Shown: positions 45,758-57,387 of the stretch, in pieces
Position numbering within the stretch: position 1 is the stretch's first letter
Layout of the letters: each line of letters starts with the position of its first letter
Source of the DNA: Phlebotomus papatasi
Taxonomy: Eukaryota; Arthropoda; Insecta; Diptera; Psychodidae
Direction: 5' to 3'
Length of the DNA: 64,000 nt
Assembly (NCBI RefSeq): GCF_024763615.1
Contig: NC_077224.1
Location: 72,178,712-72,242,711 of the forward strand
Program-made: the position numbers and the translations under genes
Notes under the pieces: model-generated
Database searches by the model: none
Told to the model about the DNA's origin: nothing
The model's input: only the letters and a program-made list of their open reading frames with translations

Positions 45758-46852
45758 ATACGGGTTTAAAACTGGAGATTTAGTTTACTTGCCGAAGAGT
45801 CCTAAATCCTAAATAACAAAAAAAAAAATGTTTTTCAAGATCTAGTGGATCATTTGCCTTTAATATTCAATCTTTAGTCAATCTTTTCCGAAAATTTTAC
45901 ATTAAAAGAAATTTGAGAAGTTACGCTATATGTCTAAACTCTAGGTCTGAAATAATTTTTATAAATGAATAACACAAGCCGGTTCTCGTGAAGTTTTTCA
46001 ATAATTTGGGAACTCTGGACATATTATAACCTTTACTTGATAATTTCTTATTATACCGTAGATTCGGATGACTGTGATCCCAACTTTTGCTGAACTTCCC
46101 TTAATTCTATCACTTAAGGATGGGTCAGAGTCCATAAGAGGACTTAAGAATGGTCTAAAGATCATCCTTAAGTGCTTGAATCAAAGAGAAGCTTTCGAAA
46201 AGCTAGGGTGCAAAGTCACCCTCGGAGCGCGAACTTAAATCCTTAAGCTGTATTGGGGCTTAAGCTTTAATTTTACAATGTACTTTGCTTCCGTAGCCAT
46301 TATAGAGGGACATCGATTTTGAGATAGACCTAGGCAAAAATATCTAAAACAAATTTAATATCCAGTCTGGAAACTTCTCGGACGAGAGGTACTGTCAGTT
46401 AATCGATAGACTTAAAGGGTTTGGATCTACCCTTACGAAGTGGCGTTCAAAGTTGAAGCCACTTTCTCACATTCACATATAGATTTGTATGGAAATTTTT
46501 CAGCACTCGTAACCGTTACACGACATATGTTACAATTGAGATGTGCCTTGTACACAGGACTCAGTGCCTTGTAAAGAGGGACAAATATTCTATGTTTCCA
46601 TCTAAAAAGTTTTTCGCAACTCAAAGTGTAAGCTGAGTTTGGAAGCAATTTATGAGTTGGCTTCAAAAAGCAACATATAAAAGAAAACTTTAGACAGGGG
46701 CTAGGTTTGGATAGAGGCACAGAGTTGGGTCCCAGTTATGTACAGAAAATTGGCCGGGATAAGCTTTTGTGTCCATTAGAAAATTTTCAGAACTAAAGAA
46801 CTAACTTTATTAATAGTGATTTAAAATCTACATATTTCACTTTTGGCATCTT
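45758..46852. other. Intron DNA, nothing clear
   Basis: The part at 46070-46180 shares words (TTAATTCTATCA, CCTTAAGTGCT) with 12140-12215, so a decayed repeat is likely. No exon. Confidence 0.4.
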
Positions 46853-47080
46853 ATGCCCTAGACACATTTACGTCGTAGACCGCGAGACGGCTTAACGTAA
46901 TTGTTATCAAATTAATGATCAGGTTAGATTTCCATCAGTTTCTGATTAATCCGCCTCTCGGCTTAAGCTGAAAAATGGCTTAGTTAGTGGAAAACTAATG
47001 AGAATACAGTCAAATTATTATTTTGGTTATAATTACGTTAAGTCGTCTCTCGGCTTAAGTCGTAAGTGTGTCGAAGGTAC
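46853..47080. mobile_element. Family C MITE, longer copy
   Basis: CCCTAGACACATTTACGTC at the left and GTCTCTCGGCTTAAGTCG, TAAGTGTGTCGAAGG at the right. A second inverted pair (CGCCTCTCGGCTTAAG near 46955) suggests a partly doubled structure. Confidence 0.7.
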
Positions 47081-47084
47081 CTGC

Positions 47085-47340
47085 AGTTCTACTTTTTTTT
47101 AATGGATATATGGAACAGTACCAAAGGATCTCTTCTATGGTTTCAAAATCATCCCCACAACCAATACAATCAGAGATGACTTCTCCATTTAACATTGTAC
47201 GATGCGAATTCAGCCAGTATCCTGTGTATAATTCTGTAATTTCCCTCAATTTCCTCTTATTAAGGTTTAACAGGAGTTGAGATTTATTCATATTAAGCCA
47301 TCTATCACCGATATCGTAAAGCCATTGTTTTAATTTTAAC
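47085..47340 (-). pseudogene. Non-LTR retrotransposon relic, segment after RNase H
   Basis: The minus strand reads, in one frame, WLYDIGDRWL, then LNLNKRKLREITELYTGYW, IGCGDDFETIEEILWYC. The pattern of a helix with LTGHW-like end, then CxxCG and E(T/H)xEHILxxC, is typical of the C-terminal segment of LINE ORF2 proteins. Only about 85 codons are left, with no upstream reverse transcriptase. A family C MITE abuts its 3' side. Confidence 0.7.
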
Positions 47341-48251
47341 TTACTTCAAATTGTTGTTTTATCTATATTTATAAGATTCATCAGAATACTTTACGTTTAT
47401 ATTGTCAAATAAATACCTATTTCCTACCTTAAGTATCTGAAGCTATGCTTTTTTATAGTCGAATCGCTTTGATGAAAATCCTATCATTTTAAATTGCTCA
47501 TTTTTAGGTGAGTTTCTTTATTTTAACCATCATTAAAATTTCTATAAACTCATCACATGTCAAATTTCTAAAACAATTCCATTTATTCATCTCAGTTCAA
47601 TTATTCATCTACTTCTCGAATGACTGATCTAATTTCCCGGTGACAAATTTCATGGTTGAATTCCCACTTGGCCTTTTTGTGTACAGCAACCTAATTTTTG
47701 TTCTGCGTTATTTTCGACAATTAACCCTCGCACTAGCCCCATAAAATGCATCCAGAGCATACAAAAAAAATGACCTGGGGGTCTGATGGGGGTAAAAATG
47801 TTTAAAAATTCCGTCATATTCTGCATCTGCATCCACGAAATAGCTGGAGTTGAAAATTCAAATAGCGCAGAGAGATGGTGATGATGATGACCCCCAGCAC
47901 TCTCTTGTATCCATTTTGTGCTGATGGTAATCCATTTAAACGATTGTGTGCCGAAGCTCTTTTTAATGGAATTCCCAACAGTGTGACCCAACCACTCACT
48001 TCCTGTACATGGATATTGTCAACAGCAGTGATCTGGTGCGTTTTATGTGAATGTCCAGAAGGTGGGAGCCGGTAAATCCGCAAATGGCGAGCTTTTACCC
48101 AGAAAAGCCTGCATTTAGCACAAAATATACATTTGGCTAAATATTGAACAAACTATTATAAAACTCAAACTATAAATTTGAATCTTTTGCAAGTTTAATG
48201 CATATTGAATAGAGATAAGTGAATAGAGATTGAATAGGGATTAGTATTACC
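47341..48251. other. Intron DNA with a single-copy block
   Basis: About 47640-48080 is GC-richer with overlapping open frames on both strands and no domain. The rest is AT-rich. Confidence 0.4.
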
Positions 48252-48530
48252 AAGGGGGATCTCAGTGGCGCAATATGCAAGACCGTTGAGTCTTGGGCGG
48301 TGTGATCTCTGGCTCGACTGTCACAGTAGTGAGCTCGAGTCCCGCCTGGTGCAAAGCAACAGAATGTCAGTAAAAGAAATTTTCACATGTGATAGGAACG
48401 TAATAACATGCACCGCCTTTGCCCAAAAAACTTGAAGAGCACGGAAGAAGCATTCACCTTAAGGAAGACGTTCCTGGGCGATCCACGATCAGCATATTCT
48501 TAGATTCTTCGACAACACGATTAATAATAA
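48252..48530 (+). mobile_element. tRNA-derived SINE, full length, 279 bp
   Basis: TAGTATTACC directly precedes (48242-48251) and follows (48531-48540) the element: a 10-bp target duplication. The head has a Pol III A box (CAGTGGCGCAATATGCAAG) and a B box (GAGCTCGAGTCCCGC) about 60 bases apart. A tRNA-unrelated body follows, with a tail ending ATTAATAATAA. Transcription by RNA polymerase III and mobilisation by a partner LINE are expected for this class. Confidence 0.85.
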
Positions 48531-48600
48531 TAGTATTACCGAGTGTAATACTCTAAAAACGAATGGCAAAACGTCTCAGTTTTGCGAAATTCTCGGACTT

Positions 48601-48864
48601 AAATGTTTTCAGAAAGTGGAATTTCGGTCTTATTTACTTGTCCCTCTCTTTATTTTATTTTTCAAATGTTTCGGTCCTATGGGACCTTCTTTAGGACATC
48701 AAAATTTTGAGAGAACAATAATCGGTTGTTTTTGATTTTAAATCACTACTTTCGTATTCGAAAAGTAAATAGTCCGAAGGTCCCAATAGGATCAAAACGA
48801 TGGCAAAAAGATAATAAGGAGAGGAATATGTAAAGAAGACCGAAATTCCACTTTCTGAAAACAT
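48601..48864. mobile_element. MITE with AAATGTTTTCAGAAAGTGG ends
   Basis: The left end runs AAATGTTTTCAGAAAGTGGA, ATTTCGGTCT; the right end runs AGACCGAAATTCCACTTTCT, GAAAACAT. The inner words CGGTCCTATGGGACCTTC and GAAGGTCCCAATAGG also pair. Confidence 0.7.
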
Positions 48865-50179
48865 CCAAGACACGGTCGAAACAAATTATCGTTCTCGGAT
48901 TTCTATCTCAGATACTATAAGGTTGGGTATTCATTCAATGCTTTTTTTTGGGATTTTTTTATTATTACAATAACACATCAACCGAATAAGATCAAATTTA
49001 TTCTGAACTGTCTCAACAAACTTTGAAGCTATGCCTGCTTTCGCATTTAGGTAATGTGTTGGACACACCTACGGCTTAAGCTGAGAGACGTTTGAGCGTA
49101 ATTGTAATCAAAATAATGAACAGACTCCATTTGTATAAGTTTCCCACGTCTCTCGAATTAAGCCATATGTCTGTCTAAGGCATAACCTTCCTAAATATTA
49201 AGAATAATACCGTAAAACGAAAAAAGTTTCTATTCAATTCCAATTTTTTTCACATCTTGTGTCACCTTTGAAGTTATTTAATACTATCTTTTCAAAATGC
49301 TAATTTAACCCAGAAATAAACCAAATTAAACAAAAAAAACATACATATTAATACTCCAGGTAAATCGGGATACGTTTTTAATACTTAGAGTCATTTGACA
49401 TTAATTATTATCATTTTTTGTTGTTTAGTGGTCATTTTTATTTATTTTTTTAATTCCTGTCTTGAATGTTAGTAGAGGTTTTGTTTAAAGTTATCAATCT
49501 TAGGGTTCAAATAGACCTGATCGAGAATGTTAAGCCAGTAAAATTTGGCACTAAAGCTTTATCCCAAACTGTCATACACTCATGCCAGGGCTGAGATCAT
49601 TGACTACATGTCCTTTACACAAATTTCTTTAATATTTAAATATTTAAATTTCTTAAAGTATTCTGGGGTCTGAGTCTATTTGGGCCTTTACATAGGTTTC
49701 AGATTAGATTTTTGGTTCCCGAATGCTTACAATACCTAATTACAGAGTAATTTCAGTAAATTTTCAAAATATGATAAATCAGTTGACATAATGTCAAAAT
49801 TTTCGCACAAATCTTGCCTAGATTTAAGAAGTTTTAAGTCATATGGCTGAACCTTAGGTCTGAGGATCATATTTTATTCCATTTGTGACACCTGAATTTA
49901 TCTGATGTGTTAAATTAGTACATGAATAAAGGATTTTTGAAAAAAGATAGATTTTTTGGAAAGATTTTTATACAAAAAAAATCATTTTTCGGCGAATTTT
50001 ACATCGCGTTTCGTGTCATAAAGTAAGTTTATGTTTAAGGCAACAATAAATCCACTGTTCATATACGTGTTTATTAATCAAGATTTTAACTTATCAACTA
50101 ACAGGAAATATTTAGTTTCTTGATGTCAGATAAATTTATTCTGAGTAATTTATTCCAGTAAGTTTTCGGCTGTCTGACC
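48865..50179. other. Intron DNA with a partial family C MITE
   Basis: About 49050-49190 carries GGACACACCTACGGCTTAAG and, inverted, CACGTCTCTCGAATTAAGCC, a diverged family C copy. Nothing else was resolved. Confidence 0.45.
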
Positions 50180-50690
50180 CTTTTTCCTGACTTTTGTCTT
50201 AAAAATTTCGGAGTATTTCTCAATCTTCTGGAGTGCAGGACGAGTTAAACATCTTTCCCATAGCCTTGGAATCCTCTGAAAAGCTGATCGTTGAGTTTCT
50301 GTGACCTTTTTTTAGCACTTTAATACTGTTTGTCGGTCCGATAAGGAGCAAAATGAGCTTTGTAGGATTTCAAACCATTCCTCCTCTTGATTTTATGGAC
50401 TAAGCTCCAATATATTCCCATTTCTTTGCCAACATCTCACATGGAAAGATTGAGTTGCTTCTCGAAAAGCTCAAGCGCTTTCTTTTTCATCCTCTTGTCC
50501 TCGATTCCAGGCATTCAGCTACTTCCTCCTGAATTCTGAGGACCAGTCTTGAGTTTCTAGAACCGAATTACAATCTTCCGAACAGTAGAGTGACTCATTT
50601 CCCGATCAATCTCACGACTTCAGGATAGCTCGCTTTTGGATTCTTGAGATAATTGTCAACTTTTAATCTTCGTATGGTCTCCATCTTTTT
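50180..50690 (-). pseudogene. Tc1/mariner-type transposase relic, N-terminal part
   Basis: Across shifted frames on the minus strand there is METIRRLKVDNYLKNPKASY, then KLKTGPQNSGG, PGIEDKRMKKKALELFEKQL, DVGKEMGIYWSLVHKIKRRN, GLKSYKAHFAPYRTD and KKRSQKLNDQLF. This is the order of a mariner-type helix-turn-helix region leading toward the DDE domain. At least four stops and one frame change interrupt it, and the catalytic domain is missing. It cannot make a transposase. Confidence 0.75.
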
Positions 50691-50899
50691 GCAATTACTC
50701 AGCCAAAACTCAATATTTTTTAACAGGATTTTCACCAAAAGAAAGCTAATTAAATTCTCTTCAAAGAACACTGATGATAAAAACAAAATCAAATGTTGAC
50801 CAAAATTTTTCGTATACACGCTTTAAGTACTATGCACCGTGGGATCAAGTATAGTGAGGTTCACTGGATGTCATTCATGCACACTTAACGGCAAAAAAT

Positions 50900-50946
50900 T
50901 TCTGGTGGTTCAAAGGGGATTTGAACCCGGGATACTTACATTATAA
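50900..50946 (-). repeat. tRNA-like T-arm segment (probable SINE fragment)
   Basis: The minus strand reads ATCCCGGGTTCAAATCCCCT, a near-perfect tRNA T-arm and Pol III B box, preceded by CTTTATAATGTAAG, which resembles an anticodon-stem region. The TAGGGGAAA MITE at 50958 cuts off whatever lay further upstream. Confidence 0.5.
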
Positions 50947-50957
50947 AGAGAGTACTG

Positions 50958-51152
50958 TATGGAAAAGTGCTCTCCCTTCTAATAATGTGAATTTCCTTTG
51001 TTTTTCATAAAAGATTTACACTAAATTATCACGGAATTATCAATATTGCGCTAACAATATTTAATAGAAATGTGTAATTTTCTTAGGAAAACTAAAAGAA
51101 AATTCGCATTATTCGCAGGCATGAACGTTCGAAGGGAGAGCACTTTCCCCTA
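50958..51152. mobile_element. TAGGGGAAA MITE, subfamily A, copy 3
   Basis: TATGGAAAAGTGCTCTCCC at the left and GGGAGAGCACTTTCCCCTA at the right. The left arm has lost about 20 bases compared with copies 1 and 2 (the GAACGTTCAT word is absent). Confidence 0.8.
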
Positions 51153-51162
51153 CTACTCCCTG

Positions 51163-52125
51163 TAGCCGATCGGCCGCAAAGTTTCACAGTAACGGAAAAA
51201 TCCATGGAATTTATCTCCTATTTTTCCGCGTGAGCTTCCGGGGAAATAAACGCTAATATTCCGCTGGAAATTCTACGGAGTTATCAGCTTTTTTTCGCGT
51301 GGATTTCCTTGAAAAAAATTAGAAAGTATTTTCTTGCAATTATCTAAGAGCATTCCATGGCGATTGAAACAAAATTTCAATTGAATATTCCGAGTATATT
51401 TTCTGGTATCTTTCCGGCCAAGACTCCATGGTAGTAAACGCAAAAATTCCGCAATTATTTGTCGCCCTAACGCTATAATTCTTGCGAGCTAGACATACTG
51501 AAATGAACGATATGGTAGCAATATTTTCAATTCAAAAGTAGAACAAATGAGTGTTCGTCTGATAGATGAATACTCTCCAAGTTCCAAGTTGCTAATTGCC
51601 ACTGATCGTCCATTTATTTGTGGATGTTTTTTTTTGTGCAAATTCTCTATGAAAATTCCACGCCAGTTTTAATCAATTTTATGAATTATTTTCAAGGAAA
51701 ATATAAAAAAAATCCACTGGAAAAGTCGTGAAATTCCGTAATATTAAACCACGGAAGCCTCTAAGGCCGTTGCATGGAAATTTCCACGGAGAATTTCGTG
51801 GAAATAAAGAGGATTTTTCCAAATTTTTAGAATGCTGACTGGTGATTATACCGCTAATAATCCATGTGAAAAGACGTGGAAATATTCGGCAGAGAAAAGT
51901 CGATGGAAACTCGCGGACATTTCTTATTAGATGGTCCTATACAGAGTTCTACAAACGTCCATGGAACACTATAAAGAAATTTAGCATCAAATTCCATCTC
52001 GGAAACTTACTCGGATTTTGAGCGGTAAAATCCAGGGAAATCCACGCAGATTTTTAGCGGTAAAATCAGCGGACATGGCAGAAAAGGCTGCTGGAAATCC
52101 AGGGGAATCGCCGCGGCCGTTGGCT
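51163..52125. mobile_element. Element with TAGCCGATCGGCCGC ends and a GGAAAT-rich interior
   Basis: TAGCCGATCGGCCGC at the left pairs with GCGGCCGTTGGCTA at the right. The 960-bp interior is an irregular series of words such as CCATGGAA, CGTGGAAAT and TTCCACGG in both orientations, without a fixed period. No coding frame. The class is not assignable. Confidence 0.5.
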
Positions 52126-54383
52126 ATAAGGCTTGACCCAATGAGTGTCAAATGAATTATGTCACTTGGCAGGAGTTTAGCACTGATCCACAATACTGAT
52201 ACTGTGATTCACAATAGTTGTTGCTAAGTAGCGTTTAAATTTGTGGTGTCAATAAATCACCTAATATTTAATATTTGTTTTAATTAATAGATACGTTATA
52301 CATTAAAAAATTAATGTGACAATCGTATTAATTTTTCACACCGTTACCTAAACAAACGATGTAATACTGACGAAATTTAATGATATTGAACATTTAGTCT
52401 GCTATAAGTAAGTCAGAGAGCCTAATTTATGGTCTAAAGGACGAGAAGGCAGAATTTCCATGTCCTGTTGAAGTCATTGATAAATGGTTTGAACGGGTTT
52501 GAAACGATGCATTCGTGTTGAGAATTTCAAGACCTTTCAAATAAATCTAATCTTGACTAAATCGATGGAGAAATGACCACTGTAGAGTAGTTAGACTTCT
52601 TCTACTGATATTCAGCCATTTAGGCTCTCACCTCACCAAAGTTTCAGTACTAAAGGTTTGGGTATCTGACGCGCGTTGTACAAATATTGCTTCACTGCAC
52701 ATTCCATACCCCATCATCGTTGAGCACCAACAATTCACTGGGGGTAATTGAAATGAGTGTGTTTTTGGGTTGGAACGGGTGCAGAAGTGTGTTTAAATTG
52801 CGACAGGCTCTTGTTTTTTTCCACCACCCACAGAAATTTTCTGACCAGAAACCAATTCCTCCCGGATGGCATTCACTAGACTGGCAAATACATAATTCAC
52901 CCCAGCATCTCTTGTTTTTCCACGCGCGACATTCATCCTTAAAGTGTAATTAGATTGTCGCAGATGAGGCTGGAAAATTTATAATCTCATGAGAAAAGCG
53001 CGTGCTATTGGAAATTTTTCATGGGGATGAGCTGTGTTTTGTGGGTAGATCGTTAAAATTGAATCAAAATGCAATTAGGATCATTGAATGCTGCTGTATC
53101 AAAACTAAGGCAAATTTCCAGCCCTAACCTCATCGTGTGGTTTAGAGAAGTTTAGCACCCCATTTGAACTATTAGTCTTGTATTCTGGGGGAAGAATAGG
53201 GGGACAGAGGAGGAACAATTTTGACCAAGAGGGTTAAATTGAAGAAGACAATCAAGTTTAACACCTAAAATCTAACAGTGCTTATTTGTATGCTTTCCGG
53301 TTTCAATGTCCTTTAAGTATTTTGTTAAGGAGAAAGCTAAAAGTTTCTCTGTCGGTCTAAAAAATGAGGCTTTTCTTTTCAAGCTGAAAAGCTCAAAGTT
53401 TCCCGGTGCATGAATTTCCAGAAAAGAGAGATATGTAAATGCTAAAAAAAATTAGCATAAGTTTGAAATGAAGACAACTAGGATGGGGTAAAAGCTCAAT
53501 TTCATCTTGAACTTCTGACGAAACTTTAGAGGATTCTTTTAATTGGACTTTGTAAAAACTTGAGCAAGAAGATACCGTCTGGACACTCAACAAAACGAAC
53601 AAAATTTACATTTGAAAATTGTTCAGTATTTGCACCCATAGAGAAATCACTGTGGAATAATCCTGTGAAGTTTGCATGTCTCTGCACTTCTGAAACATAC
53701 AAAATTTCCCAACCACCTTTCACTCAACCATCTGACCTTTCCCTACAGCCCTTTGCCCCTGAGGTATGCTGTCGTTTCAAAATAAAAGGACTTCTAGGGG
53801 GGATTTTGTCCAATAAACAAACAATATTCAAGCCCTCTGCAAATAATATCCCACCCGCAAAAGCCACTTTTCACCATCAACCAGTATTTTGGGGGTGGAT
53901 TTTCCAAAAACTCTGAACCATGCTAAAGTTTTCCGATAAATTATAGATTACATATTATTTAATTCATATCTCATGACGATGATCAATGTTTTCATAGGGA
54001 TGGAGGCGGGAAATGAAAACTTTTCCTTTCTGGGAGATTATAAATTGAAAACTTTTCATGCTTTCAGCCCCTTAAATACATTTGTGCACTTTCCCAAAAT
54101 CCACTAATGTCTTTTTTCAACCAAACCATCCTGGCTTTCAATTGAAATTGATCGATTGGGGTGGAAGTTCGTGGTCGTTATTGAAGTTTCTCGATTTGGA
54201 TTAGGAATGCTTTTGTGATGCATCAGAAAATTCTTCAAGGAGTTCCTATATGCAAAGAATAATCTGAACTTCGAATATTAATTTGGAAATATTGCAAGAT
54301 AAAATAACAAAATAAGAACGAAAAACTAATAAATTGCATTTCAAATGGGACTTAATTCACAGTTCCTTTAAGTTAGAGCAATA
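52126..54383. other. Intron DNA, largely single-copy in appearance
   Basis: No exon supported. About 52640-53180 and 53480-53920 are GC-richer; the open frame at 53560-53916 (118 codons) has no recognisable domain. Confidence 0.4.
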
Positions 54384-54521
54384 GGGTAAAGTGATACAAG
54401 TTGGCATAGTGTTACAAGTTGGACAATCCGCCGGTACAATTTGGACAGGGATTTTTTCTTGATAAATACAGTACTACATTTTTTTAAGCACAAGGAGTCA
54501 AATAATAAAACTAAAGCATTA

Positions 54522-54667
54522 TGCCCAGCGCACAATAACTTTTGTTTGTAAACATGTTTTCAAAAGTTCCCATGAGAATGAGCGAAATGACTAGATCTAG
54601 ATCTCACTCACTCTCATTGAAATGTCAAAAACATGTTTACAAAACAAAAGCTATTGTGCGCTGAGCA
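54522..54667. mobile_element. 146-bp MITE with TTA target duplication, nested
   Basis: TGCCCAGCGCACAATAACTT at the left and GCTATTGTGCGCTGAGCA at the right pair over about 40 bases. TTA flanks both sides (54519-54521 and 54668-54670). The empty site in the sister element, near 23330, has a single TTA. Confidence 0.85.
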
Positions 54668-54695
54668 TTAAAAATATACAAATAAAAATGAAGTA

Positions 54696-55546
54696 GGGTA
54701 AATGTCCTAATTCAAAACCATTTCCAGACACTTTAACTTTGACAGAAGATTCAACACATTAAGTTCATATTTTTTTCTGAAGAGAATTACATAAACTTGC
54801 TCCTTGACTCTTCTAGAATGTTACTGTTTAGTGAAAATTCCTTAGATATAATTTGAAAACTTCTAAAATACAAGAAAAATGCACGAGTGTAAAATGCTTC
54901 TATTGGGAACAAATTAATCCAAATGGAGACAAGGGAAAGTTTTTAATTGGAGACAAACAGTGTAAGTGAATTCGCGACTAAAGGCTTCCAAAACCTTCTT
55001 GAGTTGCTCTTGAGTGCAGGGTTTGTACTTATTCCTGTTTTTTCTCCTTTCTATCTAAAGCAAAAGGAAAATCGCTCCAAAAAAATTCATATTTTCGAGG
55101 TTTCCTATTGAAGCATTTGCAAACACTTCAGAAAAACCCTTTTTGTTCACAAAATAGGTAATTATTTCATTTGACAATTTCACGTATCGTTAACAATAAA
55201 GATTAGCACTTAATTTAACTAAAATTAGCCAGTAATATGACATAAATGTTAAACAAAACGAATAAACAACAGTCATTTCATTGTGTTTTTCATTGGAAAA
55301 CATGGTCGATCGATGAAAAATTCAATGGTGAAAAGGTACACTTTTAATTTTTCTGAGAAATTAAAATATGTGAATTGGAATGGATTTTCGCTTTATCTGG
55401 AGCAAAATTAACTAAATAATGAAACTGTGGTATAGAACATACATAAATATAGTAATTTAGTACAGTATTTATCAAGAAAACAAAGACGTTTCCAATTGGA
55501 GTAGCTATTCCATTTGGAGCAGGTTTTGAATTAGCTTAATTTACCC
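54696..55546 (-). mobile_element. 850-bp TA-flanked element with pogo DNA-binding fragment, copy 2, nested
   Basis: Inverse orientation to 43346-44197, with ends GGGTAAATGTCCTAATTCAA and TTAGCTTAATTTACCC and TA on each side. The minus strand near 54980-55060 reads RNKYKPCTQEQLKKVLEAF, the same helix-turn-helix start as in copy 1. The sister element at 23187-23437 shows the empty site. Confidence 0.8.
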
Positions 55547-55630
55547 TACTAAATTTATCAAGAAAAAAGCTCTGTTCAACTTGTACCATTGTCCAACTTT
55601 TATCATGGTCCAACTTGCACCACTTTACCC

Positions 55631-57387
55631 TAGGTATCAGGGAAATGTATCTTTCGGCCTACAGAAATTTATTGTTTACAATTCATGTCAATTGCGAGTT
55701 AAAATTTTTTTGTTAAATATTATACTTCTAATATTTAAGTTTTTTGTAGTCCATTGCAATATACTGACCCAGTTATTTTAAATTAGGTTGAAGTAGTCTG
55801 ACAATGAGTCAATGTGTAATAGTTCACAATCCCCAAATTCTACTGAAATTTATTGATTGGAATTTAAAGTTATTTTTATTATGCGACCTCACTGTTTTGT
55901 TGATTAATAAGTCCATTGACCTTCGCATTGCGTTCAGACCACTGAAAAAAATATGCCATAAAAATAGATTAGGGAAAGTGGGACTATATTGGGAAAGCTA
56001 TTTAAATTTAAAAAGTAAATGCTGTGTAAATTAAAAAAGCAAAAGGATTATGAATCCAAATTAAATTAAAGCTAGGTCCAGCTTCCCTTAAATACGAAAG
56101 ACTACTATTTTCAAATTAGTATCAGTTGAATGTAGCCCTGCCTCCCCCTATAAAATAGATGGAAAAGCGTTTTAGTTTTCCGAAAAGTTCCAACTAGTGG
56201 AATTGACAAGGAAATTATGATCTTGTTAATTATACGAAGGACGACTTATGGGAGAGTCCTTAAAAACTGCTAGTCACTATCTCCACCAGTTTGGTCTCTA
56301 GCTTTCCTCACAGCAGACAAACGGGCAGACGAAATACATTAGGGGGAGGTTGTGTAGCTTTGTGCGGAATATGATGTTAAAGATTTAAGATTTTTTACTG
56401 AATGCCAAACAAACCGAATCAATTTATATTCCACTTCACAAAATATCTGGTATTCCTTAGATTTTCTTTTGAAGGAAAATTAAAATTTAGTGGCGTTTTT
56501 TTACATAGTTTCCGTAGTTTGCTCAGCTTCGTACGAAATTTTTCCACTTATGTACGTCTCATTTTCACCGAAAAGATTACACCAGACACAAAAATTTGCA
56601 CATCATAATTAGATGGAACTTTCATCTACATGCTTTAACCATTTTTAAGAGGTATTATGCGTTTTAAAATCTATTTTATGATATTTTTATAACATATAAT
56701 TTTATGACACTTACAAAACATTTTTTCACTGTATTTTGACATTTAGTTGGATGTGATGCTGTCATAATAACACCAACGTAATCCTTAGATTTTCTCTGAC
56801 ACTTGATTGACTCTGAATTTGAAATAAAATGAGAAATGGTCAAAACGCACCGCATGGGCAATGTAATATTTAATTAATAATATCACTTAATATTTAAATG
56901 GACAGAAGCAAAACAAAAACATCTGATGAAATCTCAATTTGCTGTAATATTGCGTTTTTTCTTGGAGTTTTTCGCGAAAAATGCTCAATATCCCAATTTT
57001 CTAATGAACTTATTTAATGGAATCTCTGGATGAGTCATTTATTTCAGGACAGCGTACACCAGTATGACCCAAAACAATGAGGAATCCTCAGTCTTTGATA
57101 AATAATATTGAGAGATGTTTTTGCAAAGCTGCAACGCTCAATTTTTCTGAGGTGTGAAGATGGTAATTTTCATGAATTTTCCTCTCCGCCCAAAAAAATC
57201 ACCCCTTTCGAGTGAAACGTTATCATGGTAAATATTAACCCTGATAAACCCTTCATAACTTATAATTTTTTTTTTACGAAAAGACACTTGAAATGTAAAA
57301 AATGCATAAAAATTACACATCAAAATTGTTATTCCAGGCCCATTTTTTTTTTTTATTTTTGCTTTTGGACCCAGGAAAAAAGGCCTA
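55631..57387. other. Intron DNA with repeat fragments
   Basis: A lone CCCTGCCTCCCCCTA end near 56138-56152 resembles the 6137-6356 MITE. The poly-C-type repeat at 56245-56312 lies here. No exon. Confidence 0.4.
56245..56312 (-). repeat. Dispersed poly-C-type repeat, copy 5 (C run degraded)
   Basis: The minus strand reads GCTAGAGACCAAACTGG, GGAGATAGTGACTAGCAG, TTTTTAAGGACT, CTCCCATAAG. Word order matches copies 2-4, but the C run is broken to CTCCC. Confidence 0.45.

Larger units (their letters stand above)
54384..55630. mobile_element. GGGTAAAG MITE, copy 2, with two insertions
   Basis: GGGTAAAGTGATACAAGTTG at the left and CTTGCACCACTTTACCC at the right, TA-flanked. Removing the insertions at 54522-54667 and 54696-55546 leaves about 245 bp that matches the uninterrupted copy at 23187-23437. 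Confidence 0.85.

Noticed and set aside
53560..53916. 118-codon frame as a gene
   Set aside because: No recognisable motif, composition like surrounding intron, no splice signals in frame.
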